Position numbers and translations under genes: made by a program. The notes under the pieces are model-generated. The model searched no databases, had not been told where the DNA came from, and worked only from the letters and a program-made list of their open reading frames with translations. Positions 26,886 through 36,300 of a DNA stretch of 64,000 bases are shown piece after piece. Numbering within the stretch: the first letter of the stretch is position 1; each line of letters starts with the position of its first letter. The stretch spans positions 1 through 64,000 of the forward strand of contig LIUM01000023.1 in the NCBI GenBank assembly GCA_001462345.1, in the 5' to 3' direction. The DNA comes from Fibrobacteria bacterium AD312. Lineage in GTDB: Bacteria > Fibrobacterota > Fibrobacteria > Fibrobacterales > Fibrobacteraceae.

Positions 26886-28181
26886 ATGGATACACTTTCT
26901 TTGATTACTCAAGGTCCCTCTGTTGCCGATTCTATTTTTATGACAGAGAACATATGGATAATGATTAGCGCCATGCTAGTTTTTATCATGAGTCTAGGTT
27001 TCGCCTGTGTTGAATCAGGTTTATGTCGCGCAAAAAGTGCTTCAAATATCTGCTTTAAGAACATTGCTGTTCCTGCAATTGGCATCACGGTTTATGCATT
27101 CATTGGCTTTGGTCTCATGTACCCAGGAACTTTCAATAGCGTACTTGGATTCCGTGGTTTTGGCATTGGTGATTGGTTAAATGCTCAGAACTTTACCTCT
27201 TCTTATAATGGCCACTTCACATTGTTTTCAGATTGGCTTTTTCAAGCGATGTTTGCTGCGACTGCAGCGACTATCGTTTCAGGGGCTGTTGCGGAACGTA
27301 TCAAGCTTAATGCCTTTCTTCTGTTCACCTTGATTTATATCGCTTTCGTTTACCCCATTGTTGGGTCATGGACTTGGGGCGGTGGATTTTTGGCGTCAAC
27401 GGAAGGCTGGTTAAGTGTTAACTTCGGTCATGTGTTTCATGATTTGGCTGGTTCTTCACTTGTACACTCTGTTGGTGGATGGGCCGCTCTTGCGGGAGTC
27501 ATGATTTTAGGGCCTCGTATTGGCAAGTATAAGAACGGGAGGACTTATGCTATTCCTGCTCACAATGTTCCGCTCGCCACAATTGGTGTATTTATCTTAT
27601 GGTTTGGTTGGTGGGGTTTCAATGGCGGTTCCGCTTTGTCTGGAAATCCATTTGATACCTCTTATATTCTAGTGACCACCAATCTTGCTGCAGTTGCTGG
27701 TATTATTACTTCCACTGCTACCTCTTGGATTATATCAAAAAAGCCAGATGCAACCATGGCATTAAATGGCTGTCTTGCGGGTCTTGTAGCCATCACTGCT
27801 GGAGCGGATACTGTATCCCCTATGAGTTCATGGATTATCGGTGCTATTGCTGGTATTCTTGTTGTTCTTTCGGTGTTTATGTTTGATAAGCTTCATTTAG
27901 ATGATCCTGTTGGTGCTCTATCCGTTCACCTTGTCAATGGAGTTTGGGGAACTTTAGCTGTTGGTATTTTCGATTATACAGGACGCTTTGGAATACTTAC
28001 CCAAGCAATCGGTATTCTTGTCTATGCAGTTCCATGTTTCCTTGCGGCAAGTGCAATATTCCTTTTTATTAAGAAGACGATAGGTCTTCGTGTAAGTGAA
28101 AGAGAGGAACTTCGTGGACTTGATTTGGGAGAACATGGTCAAGAATCTTATGGAGGATTCCAAATTTTCAACAACACCTAA
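26886..28181 (+). CDS. amtB: Ammonium transporter
   Basis: 431 aa, eleven predicted helices. Seen: FVYPIVGSWTWGGGFL, GSSLVHSVGGWAALAG (first pore His), FGWWGFNGGSALSG, and LSVHLVNGVWGTLAVGIF (second pore His). Imports ammonium/ammonia; gated by the T-loop of PII, whose gene precedes it in the same sigma-54 transcript. AGGAG 8-9 nt before the ATG. Confidence 0.96.
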   Translation: MDTLSLITQGPSVADSIFMTENIWIMISAMLVFIMSLGFACVESGLCRAKSASNICFKNIAVPAIGITVYAFIGFGLMYPGTFNSVLGFRGFGIGDWLNAQNFTSSYNGHFTLFSDWLFQAMFAATAATIVSGAVAERIKLNAFLLFTLIYIAFVYPIVGSWTWGGGFLASTEGWLSVNFGHVFHDLAGSSLVHSVGGWAALAGVMILGPRIGKYKNGRTYAIPAHNVPLATIGVFILWFGWWGFNGGSALSGNPFDTSYILVTTNLAAVAGIITSTATSWIISKKPDATMALNGCLAGLVAITAGADTVSPMSSWIIGAIAGILVVLSVFMFDKLHLDDPVGALSVHLVNGVWGTLAVGIFDYTGRFGILTQAIGILVYAVPCFLAASAIFLFIKKTIGLRVSEREELRGLDLGEHGQESYGGFQIFNNT

Positions 28182-28204
28182 TTCACTATTATCAATGAAA
28201 AAAA

Positions 28205-28233
28205 AACATCGGCTCGTGACCGATGTTTTTTTT
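28205..28233. terminator. Bidirectional terminator between amtB and the sigma-54 activator gene
   Basis: AACATCGG-N7-CCGATGTT followed by Ts on both strands. Closes glnB-amtB on plus and the gltB operon on minus. Confidence 0.9.
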
Positions 28234-28247
28234 GTTATAATGAAATC

Positions 28248-29762
28248 TTATTTACTATTAATTCCAAGTTTGTTCATTCGATAATTCATCATTCGGGGAG
28301 ATATTCCGAGTTCACGACCCGCTGCAGAAATGTTTCCATCGTTACGCTTAATCGCTTCTGTAATGAGTTCCTTTTCATAATTGCACATCATCGCCTCTAA
28401 TGGAGCGTGATCAACAACAATCTTCTCTGCACCAGTACTTAGGCTCGTTTGTAATGACGGAGGCAAATTATAACTATGGATGCAATTATCCGATGCCGTG
28501 AGAACAGCACGTTCGATGCAGTTTTCCAGTTCGCGTACATTTCCTGGCCAATGATAAATCATCAATAAATTGATTGCAGTCGTTGAAAGACGAACGATTT
28601 TTTTATTGTACTTGAGATTCATTTTTTCAATAAAATGTTCAGCAAGTAAAATAATATCGCTCTGGCGTTTGGCAAGATCTGGCATAGAAATTGGAAAAAT
28701 ATTCAAACGGTAGAATAAGTCTTCGCGAAATAATTTCTTTTCCATTAGTTCTTCTAGATTTCGGCTTGTAGCGGCCAAGAATCGTACATCTGAATGAAGC
28801 TCCTCATTACTGCCCACGCGGCTAAAAGTACGTTCCTGTAAAAAACGTAACAACTTGACTTGCGTTTGCATTGTGAGATCGCCTATTTCATCTAAAAATA
28901 ACGTTCCACCGTCGGCAATTTCGGCGCGCCCCTTGCGCATGGTGATGGCTCCTGTAAAAGCTCCTTTCTCGTGACCAAAAAGTTCACTTTCTACAAGATT
29001 CTCTGGGAGTGCGGCGCAGTTTAGTGTGACAAAAGGCTTGTCTTTTCGGTTCGATAATTCCACAATGGCACGAGCCAATATTTCTTTACCAGTTCCACTT
29101 CCACCACGGATAAGAACTGTGGCGTTAGAGGGTGCCACTTGTCGAATTTGTTCATAGACCATTTGCATTTCACGGCAGTTTCCTACAAGATCACCTGGTC
29201 TTTTGGTGAGTATGTCGCGTAGTTTCTGGTTTTCGTCGAGGAGAGACTGATGCTCTATATGCATTTTTTGACATTCACTAGCAGCATCCCCTATAATACT
29301 TGCAATGATTTCAAGAAGAGCTATATCTCGATCTAAATCTGTTGCAACATCAACGGGACGATCGACAGAAAGTGTACCAATCACCTTTTGGTCGTGAATG
29401 AGAGGAACACAGATAAATGCTACTTGAGTATCGTAATTGCGTGTTCCTGTGCGATTGAGAAATCTTGAATCTTTACGCAAGTCGGGAATGACATGGCTTC
29501 GACCAGTTTCTGCAACATGGCCTGTAATACCTTCTCCCATTTTATAATGACCTAGTTGCTTTTTCTTTTCATCAAGGCCATGAGAGGCTTCGATTTTTAA
29601 AATATTGCCAAATAACAAGGTAAAAGTCCCGTGCAGTAAACCCATCTCTGTATCCAGAATGGTTAAAACGTTTTCAAGAAGATTATCAACGTTTCGCTCA
29701 TGGATAATAGCGGCACTTATCTTTTGAAGAACTGAAATATCTGGACCAATTGGTTGTTTCAT
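28248..29762 (-). CDS. Sigma-54-dependent activator, NifA/NtrC-like (GAF-AAA-Fis)
   Basis: 504 aa. GAF domain about residues 20-165 (MGEGITGHVAETGRSHVIPD), AAA+ domain about 195-420 with Walker A GGSGTGKE, the sigma-54 contact loop GAFTGA, and Walker B GGTLFLDEIGDL, then a Fis-type HTH (NISAAGRELGISPRMMNYRMNKLGI). There is no receiver domain, so it is NifA-like rather than phosphorylated. The GAF domain may sense a small molecule such as 2-oxoglutarate, as in some NifA proteins, or bind PII; inferred. Last gene of the gltB operon (52 nt after dapL) and the probable driver of the four sigma-54 promoters in this window. Confidence 0.92.
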   Translation of the reverse strand: MKQPIGPDISVLQKISAAIIHERNVDNLLENVLTILDTEMGLLHGTFTLLFGNILKIEASHGLDEKKKQLGHYKMGEGITGHVAETGRSHVIPDLRKDSRFLNRTGTRNYDTQVAFICVPLIHDQKVIGTLSVDRPVDVATDLDRDIALLEIIASIIGDAASECQKMHIEHQSLLDENQKLRDILTKRPGDLVGNCREMQMVYEQIRQVAPSNATVLIRGGSGTGKEILARAIVELSNRKDKPFVTLNCAALPENLVESELFGHEKGAFTGAITMRKGRAEIADGGTLFLDEIGDLTMQTQVKLLRFLQERTFSRVGSNEELHSDVRFLAATSRNLEELMEKKLFREDLFYRLNIFPISMPDLAKRQSDIILLAEHFIEKMNLKYNKKIVRLSTTAINLLMIYHWPGNVRELENCIERAVLTASDNCIHSYNLPPSLQTSLSTGAEKIVVDHAPLEAMMCNYEKELITEAIKRNDGNISAAGRELGISPRMMNYRMNKLGINSK

Positions 29763-29814
29763 AGGATAATATCTTTTTTAAACGTTCTACATAAAATGTA
29801 ATATAAGTCAATAG

Positions 29815-31023
29815 TTAAAGCATTTCACGAATTCTTTTCAGAGCAATTTTAGTTTGCTCTCGATCACCAAAGGAGGTCAAACGGAAATACCCCTCCCCAC
29901 ACGGACCAAAACCACTCCCTGGTGTTCCAACCACCTCGCATGTTGAAAGAAGATGATCAAAGAAATCGAAAGATTTTTGACCTTTTGGTATTTTCCACCA
30001 AATATAAGGGGCATGTTCACCACCAAAGACTGTGTAACCGCAAGAAATAAGCTCATTGCGAATCATCGAAGCGGTTTCCATATAATCATTAATGATAGCC
30101 TTTGTCTGTTTCCATCCTTCTTTGGAGTAAATCACTTCGGCAGCGCGTTGCGTAATGTAATTTACTCCATTGAATTTAGTCGTCTGGTGCCTTAACCACA
30201 TAGAATGGAGTTTTGAAAGTTCTAATGGAACAATTGTGTAGGCACATCGAATACCAGTAAATCCAGCCGTTTTGCTAAAACTTCGAAATTCAATTGCACA
30301 AGTGCGAGCACCTGGAATTTCATAAATAGAATGAGGTAAACTTTCGTCACGGATGTAGCAGTTGTAGGCACCATCAAAGAGGATGATTGCTCCTTTTTCA
30401 TTTGCATAATCCACAAATTTTTGTAAAGTATCGCGAGATAGAACTGTTCCCGTCGGATTGTTTGGGCTGCAAAGGTATATTAATTCTACAGGACTTTTAG
30501 GCAAAGCGGGCTGAAATTGATTTTCGGCATTTGAAGCAAGATAGGTTACTTTGGAAAAACGCCCGTCGGACTGTATTATTCCTGTGCGTCCAGCCATGAC
30601 ATTACTATCTAAATATACAGGATAAACGGGATCTGGAATCGCAATTTTAATGTGTGTCGAAAAAAGATCTTGAATGTTTGCCACATCGCATTTAGAACCA
30701 TCGCTAACAAAAACTTCGTCTGGATCCATACTGATTCCGCGCGGAGTATATTCCCCACGTATAATAGCTTCGCGAAGAAAACGGTAGCCTTGTTCTGGAC
30801 CGTAACCATGGAACGTCTCCTTGACACTCATTTCATTAACAGCTTTATGCATTGCTTCAATGACGGCAGGAATTAAGGGAGATGAAACGTCGCCAATACC
30901 TAGCCGAATAATATCAGCTTTTTCGTTATGTATCTGGTATTCTTTGATTTTTTTTGCAATTGTTGAAAATAGATAACTGCCAGGTAAACGATCGTAGTAG
31001 GAATTTATAATAGTATTATTCAT
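29815..31023 (-). CDS. dapL: LL-diaminopimelate aminotransferase
   Basis: 402 aa. PLP fold-type I enzyme converting tetrahydrodipicolinate and glutamate to LL-2,6-diaminopimelate in one step, bypassing DapC/D/E. Seen: RLGIGDVSSPL, FVSDGSKCD, YLCSPNNPTGTVL, and SFSKTAGFTGIRCAYT with the PLP lysine. It uses glutamate as donor, which suits its place in the glutamate synthase operon, 67 nt after dapF. Confidence 0.93.
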   Translation of the reverse strand: MNNTIINSYYDRLPGSYLFSTIAKKIKEYQIHNEKADIIRLGIGDVSSPLIPAVIEAMHKAVNEMSVKETFHGYGPEQGYRFLREAIIRGEYTPRGISMDPDEVFVSDGSKCDVANIQDLFSTHIKIAIPDPVYPVYLDSNVMAGRTGIIQSDGRFSKVTYLASNAENQFQPALPKSPVELIYLCSPNNPTGTVLSRDTLQKFVDYANEKGAIILFDGAYNCYIRDESLPHSIYEIPGARTCAIEFRSFSKTAGFTGIRCAYTIVPLELSKLHSMWLRHQTTKFNGVNYITQRAAEVIYSKEGWKQTKAIINDYMETASMIRNELISCGYTVFGGEHAPYIWWKIPKGQKSFDFFDHLLSTCEVVGTPGSGFGPCGEGYFRLTSFGDREQTKIALKRIREML

Positions 31024-31090
31024 AATGGATGTGGTTGGTGATTAGTGAATAAATAAGAAGAGATAAATGATTTCATTTTGAGTTTACATT

Positions 31091-31909
31091 TCATTCATAA
31101 GTTCCTTTAAAACATTCTTTTGCAGGGCCTGTCATAAAGATGGAACCTCCCTCCTCGTGCTTAATATGAAGTGTTCCTCCATCGAGAATAATGTCTGCTT
31201 CAACACCTACGCGACCTGTACGTTGTGCCGCCACAAGAGTAGCACAGCTTCCTGTTCCACATGCCATTGTAACACCACAACCTCGTTCCCAAACCCTCAT
31301 GCAAATCGTGTTTCGATTTATTACCTGTGCAAATTCAATGTTACTTCGGTCTGGAAAAATACGATTTACTTCAAGAATAGCCCCCCATTTTTCGAGTTCA
31401 ATTTTTTTTATATCGTCAACAAAAATCACTGTATGTGGATTTCCCATCGAAACTGTTTCGCCAGTAAAATCAAAGGTATCTGCCGTAAGTTTTATTGTTC
31501 CAAGGAAAGAACGAGGGAGCCCCATATTAACGCAAACGTTACCATCTGATAAAATGGTTGGCTTTACTAAGCCGCTTTTAGTATGTAAAAAAAAGGTATT
31601 CTCTTGACTAAGGCCTCGACTTTGAATAAACTTTGCCACGCATCGAGTAGCATTCCCGCACATGGCCGCTTCAGAACCGTCTGCGTTGAAAATTCGCATT
31701 TCGAAATCAATATTATTGCCAGTTCCGTTTCTTTGTGGTAAGGGAGTTACAATTACAACACCATCTGCCCCGATTCCAAATCGTCTATCACAGATTTCAA
31801 TAACTTTATTTTCTAGAGCCTCTCCAGAAGTTAAATCGAAAAATTCGCCAGGTTCTATAAGTACAAAATCATTTCCAAGTCCAGTCCATTTTGAAAAATT
31901 AAATGACAT
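31091..31909 (-). CDS. dapF: Diaminopimelate epimerase
   Basis: 272 aa. Converts LL- to meso-diaminopimelate for lysine and peptidoglycan. Both active-site cysteines are present: MCGNATRC and MACGTGSCATLVAA. Preceded by gltD (21 nt) and followed by dapL, the enzyme supplying its substrate. Confidence 0.95.
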   Translation of the reverse strand: MSFNFSKWTGLGNDFVLIEPGEFFDLTSGEALENKVIEICDRRFGIGADGVVIVTPLPQRNGTGNNIDFEMRIFNADGSEAAMCGNATRCVAKFIQSRGLSQENTFFLHTKSGLVKPTILSDGNVCVNMGLPRSFLGTIKLTADTFDFTGETVSMGNPHTVIFVDDIKKIELEKWGAILEVNRIFPDRSNIEFAQVINRNTICMRVWERGCGVTMACGTGSCATLVAAQRTGRVGVEADIILDGGTLHIKHEEGGSIFMTGPAKECFKGTYE

Positions 31910-31930
31910 AAAAAAATTCCTTTTTTGAAC

Positions 31931-33310
31931 CTAGAATACCGATACAACTTGTTTTGCACTGGCCATGGCTCGAACAACAAGAGACGGGCCGTTCGAACAA
32001 TCCCCCACGGCATAAATATTACGGGAAGGATCAGATACAATAGTTGTCCTTGGCGTTAATTGTAATTTAAGGTCGTTCACAATTCCTTCGGCAGGAACTC
32101 CAGTAAAACCCATCGCCAGTACAACGAGATCAGCCTCAAGGATTTCTGTAGAATTCGGTACTTCCACTGGTTTGAGTGGCTTTCCTGTTGGGGACATTTC
32201 CCACTCGACGTGTATCACCTCAACTCCAGCAACATGACCATTTTTGACGATAAACCGTTTTGATGAAATGTTCCAAAGAAACTCTCCCCCTTCATGATGA
32301 GCGTAACTTGAACGCTGTTGATACGCCCAATCTGGCCATGGTGTTGAAGGGGATCGTGTTTCAGGTGGTTTTGGCAAAAATTCCACTTGTAAAACACTTT
32401 TGCATCCTTCACGAATAGATTTTCCAACGCAGTCGTTACCCGTATCGCCTCCGCCAATAATGAGTACACGTTTATCTTTAGCGTTAAAGCGTTTAGGATT
32501 ATTTTCCCCTTCCATACTAGAACCATGAAGAAAGTCAAGAGCAAGGTATATGCCTTCCGCTTCTCGACCAGGAATATTTAAGTCGCGTGCTTTCGTGGTT
32601 CCGATCGCAAGAAATACGAAGTCAAAATTACGATGAATGTATTCAGCAGAAATATCCTTTCCAATTTCCGTATTACAAATAAACTTGATTCCAGCTTTTT
32701 CAAGCAATGCAATGCGACGGTCGATAACGTTCTTTTCGAGTTTCCAGTTTGGGATGCCATAGCGTAGAAGCCCGCCCACTTTTGGGTTCTTTTCAAAAAC
32801 AGTCACAATATAGCCTTTACGACGTAAAGATTCAGCCGCATAAAGTCCAGATGGACCAGAGCCAATAACAGCTACCGTTTTTCCATTTGATTCAGCCGCT
32901 TTTGGTTGCTCAACCCAGCCTTCTTCAAATGCGGTTTCAATAATGAATTTTTCCGTTTGTCGCACCATCACCGCTTCATCATTGAGGTTTCTTGTGCATG
33001 AGGATTCGCAAAGTGCGGGGCATACACGTCCCGTAAATTCGGGAAAAAAAGAGGTCTTTGAAAGAATATCGTATGCTCTGAATACGTCGTGAGCGGCAAC
33101 AGCTGCGTTAAATTCGGGAATAAGATTGAAAAGCGGACACCCTGCACCATGGCAAAAAGGAATGCCACAATTAGAACAGCGTTTCGCTTGCGCGAAAATT
33201 TCGATATCACTTAAACGGCGTTCTACTTCATTCTCATCTTTCACACGTTCTTCGACAGGACGGTAAACATTTTGAATTCTTTGTTCTATTTCCATAAAAC
33301 GTTTCTCCAT
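31931..33310 (-). CDS. gltD: Glutamate synthase small (NADPH) subunit
   Basis: 459 aa. N-terminal [4Fe-4S] cysteines CSNCGIPFCHGAGCPL and CPALCESSCTRNL, then two Rossmann folds: AVIGSGPSGLYAAESLRRKG (FAD) and VLIIGGGDTGNDC (NADPH), and the late YAVGDCSNGPSLVVRAM. It feeds electrons from NADPH to GltB. Starts 2 nt after the gltB stop; a second ATG at 33295 has GGAG 8 nt upstream and could be the real start. Confidence 0.95.
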   Translation of the reverse strand: MEKRFMEIEQRIQNVYRPVEERVKDENEVERRLSDIEIFAQAKRCSNCGIPFCHGAGCPLFNLIPEFNAAVAAHDVFRAYDILSKTSFFPEFTGRVCPALCESSCTRNLNDEAVMVRQTEKFIIETAFEEGWVEQPKAAESNGKTVAVIGSGPSGLYAAESLRRKGYIVTVFEKNPKVGGLLRYGIPNWKLEKNVIDRRIALLEKAGIKFICNTEIGKDISAEYIHRNFDFVFLAIGTTKARDLNIPGREAEGIYLALDFLHGSSMEGENNPKRFNAKDKRVLIIGGGDTGNDCVGKSIREGCKSVLQVEFLPKPPETRSPSTPWPDWAYQQRSSYAHHEGGEFLWNISSKRFIVKNGHVAGVEVIHVEWEMSPTGKPLKPVEVPNSTEILEADLVVLAMGFTGVPAEGIVNDLKLQLTPRTTIVSDPSRNIYAVGDCSNGPSLVVRAMASAKQVVSVF

Positions 33311-33312
33311 TT

Positions 33313-36300
33313 TTACTTCTGTGTTCCCATTGCCAAGGCGTTGCGATAATCGACTGGAAAGACCTTCACGAATTTGGGGCGGGCATCGTTCCAGTTCGCA
33401 ATAATGTTTTTAGCCTTTGCTGAATCCGTAGCTTCAATATGCTGATAAATGATGTCAAGCAGTTCGTGCTCACTATCCGATTCTGGAAGTACACTTTCAA
33501 GATCCACAGAATCCACATTGCAGCTCAAGTCAAAGTGACCCGTTTCGTCATAAACGTAGGCGAAACCACCCGTCATACCAGCAGCAAAGTTGACGCCCAC
33601 ACGACCTAGGACAACAACGCGTCCCCCAGTCATGTATTCGCAACCATGATCACCGACGCCTTCCGAAACAAGGAGCATTCCAGAATTACGAATGCCAAAT
33701 CGTTCTCCAGCAAGACCGTTGATGAACACCTTACCACTCGTACCACCATAACCAATGACGTTACCAGCAATAACGTTATCTTCAGCCTTAAATGTGGCAT
33801 TGTGAGATGGATGGACTATGATTTTTCCACCACTCAATCCTTTCGCCAAAAAATCATTTGCTTCGCCTTCTAAGTCAAGCGTAATGCCTGGCGCTAAGAA
33901 TGCCCCAAAACTTTGCCCTGCGACGCCTTGCAAGTGGATTTTAATGGTGTCTTCAGGAAGTCCCTTTGCCCCATAAAAGTCATTCACGTAACCAGAAGTT
34001 TCTGTACCAACCGTGCGGTCGATATTGTGAATCATGGCGGAAATCTCTATCGGTTTTCCAGTCTTGAGTGTATCCTGAACAAAAGGAAGAATTTCACGAC
34101 GATCAAAGTTGACAAGCTCTTCAGATACAAAATTTTCATCAAAAGACTTGGAACCCTCAACCACCTGAAAGATTTTACTGAAGTCAAGATTCTTCGCTTT
34201 GTAAAAATCGATGGCTCGGTTTACATCAAGTAAATCGCTACGACCACATGCTTCGTGAAGACTTTTAAGTCCAAGGCTTGCAAGAATTTCTCGAACTTCA
34301 TCTGCAATGAAGAAGAGAAAATTCTTTATATATTCTGGCTTTCCTTTGAAATGCTTACGAAGTTTTTCGTCTTGTGTGGCAAGGCCCATGGGGCACTGGT
34401 TTGTATGACAACGCCTATCCATGATGCAACCAAGAGCCACTAGTAAGTTTGTTGCAAAACCAAACTCATCAGCACCAAGAAGGGCCGCTATCACGACATC
34501 ACGACCAGTCTTAAGTTGGCCATCGACTTGGAGTTTTACACGATTACGAAGATTGTTGAGAACAAGTGTTTGTTCTGCTTCAGCAATGCCAAGTTCCCAA
34601 GGAAGGCCCGCATGTTTGATCGAGGTAAGCGGAGATGCTCCTGTACCACCATCATGACCAGAAATAAGAATAGATTCGGCATGTGCCTTGGCAACACCTG
34701 CTGCAATGGTTCCAACACCCACTTCGGACACGAGTTTTACGGAGACGCGAGCCTTTGGATTTGCGTTATGTAAATCGAAAATGAGTTGTGCTAAATCTTC
34801 GATGGAATAAATATCATGGTGAGGTGGCGGCGAAATAAGAGATACATTCGGAGTGGAATGACGAACTCTAGCAACAAATTCGTTTACTTTATGGGCTGGT
34901 AATTGCCCTCCTTCACCAGGCTTTGCACCTTGCGCCATCTTTATTTGCAAGTCCTTTGCTTTGCGTAAATAATCAATAGTCACGCCAAAACGACCAGAAG
35001 CAATTTGACGAATCGCACTGCTGCGATTTTCTCCATTTGGTCCAGGAATATTACGGTCTGGATCTTCACCACCTTCACCACAGTTACTCATAGCACCAAT
35101 GCTATTCATTGCTATCGCAATGCACTCATGTGCTTCAGGGCTTAAAGAACCTAGACTCATAGCACCAGAAACAAAACGCTTTACAATTTCTTCTCGAGAT
35201 TCGACTTCAGAAATGTCAATTGGCTTTGTTTCCTTGAACTTGAAGAGGCCACGAAGCGTTGCCAAATGTTCGGACTGGTCATCAATTAACTTGGAATACG
35301 TTTTGAACTTTTCATAATCAGAAAGCTGTACTGCCTGACGGAAGGCTGCGAGAGATTGCGGAGTCCACAGGTGATTCTCCCCTTCCTTACGATAGCGATA
35401 CTGACCTCCTTCTTTGAGTTCGAGGCTTGCGTCTGCAAACGCTATTTGATTCCGAGCATCTACCTCTGTCGCCATTTCATTGAGACCAATACCCTCAATG
35501 CGACTTGCTGTCCCAGAAAAGTATTTCTCTACAATCACATGATTTAGTCCGACGGCCTCGAAAATTTGGGCGCTGCGGTAACTTCGAAGCGTCGAAATAC
35601 CCATTTTTGACATGATTTTCAATAATCCCTTGTCTACAGCCTTGATATAATTTGCTGCCGCCGTAACACTATCCACATCAAGTTCGCCCTTATGACACAT
35701 GTTTGAGATACTTTCTAGAGCAAGGTAAGGATTGATGACTGTCGCCCCATACCCAAGCAAAAGTGCAAAGTGCATCACTTCTCGAACTTCACCTGATTGC
35801 ACAATGAGTCCAATTTCTGGACGTAATCCTGCTTCGACAAGCGTACGATTCACGCAAGCCGTCGCGAGAAGTGAAGGCATTGGTACATAACCCCAGTCGA
35901 CATTCTTATCCGAAAGTACGATAATGTTGAAACCATCTTGTACGGCACGAACTGCATCGTTTGCAAGCTTTTGAAGTGATTCTTCAAGCACAGAGCCATT
36001 ACCACCAATAGGAAACAGCATTTTCAAAACTTTGGCCTTGAAGCTTTTGTCACCAATATTTTCAAATCGACGAATTTCATCTTCAGTCACAACTGGACGC
36101 GGAATCTTAATTAAGTGAGCCTGTTCTGGAGTTTCTTCCAGAATATTCCCGTGATTACCGATGTAGGTCGTTAAGCTCATCACGAGTTCTTCTCGAATTG
36201 GGTCAATAGGTGGGTTCGTTACTTGTGCAAAAAGCTGTTTGAAATAATTAAAAAGTGGCTGAGGCTTATCCGAAAGCACAGCAAGAGCCGCGTCATTCCC

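Noticed and set aside
31157-31928. Plus-strand frames opposite dapF
   Set aside because: dapF is certain on the other strand; these frames have no recognisable domains or ribosome sites and are antisense shadows. The same holds for the frames opposite carB and gltB.
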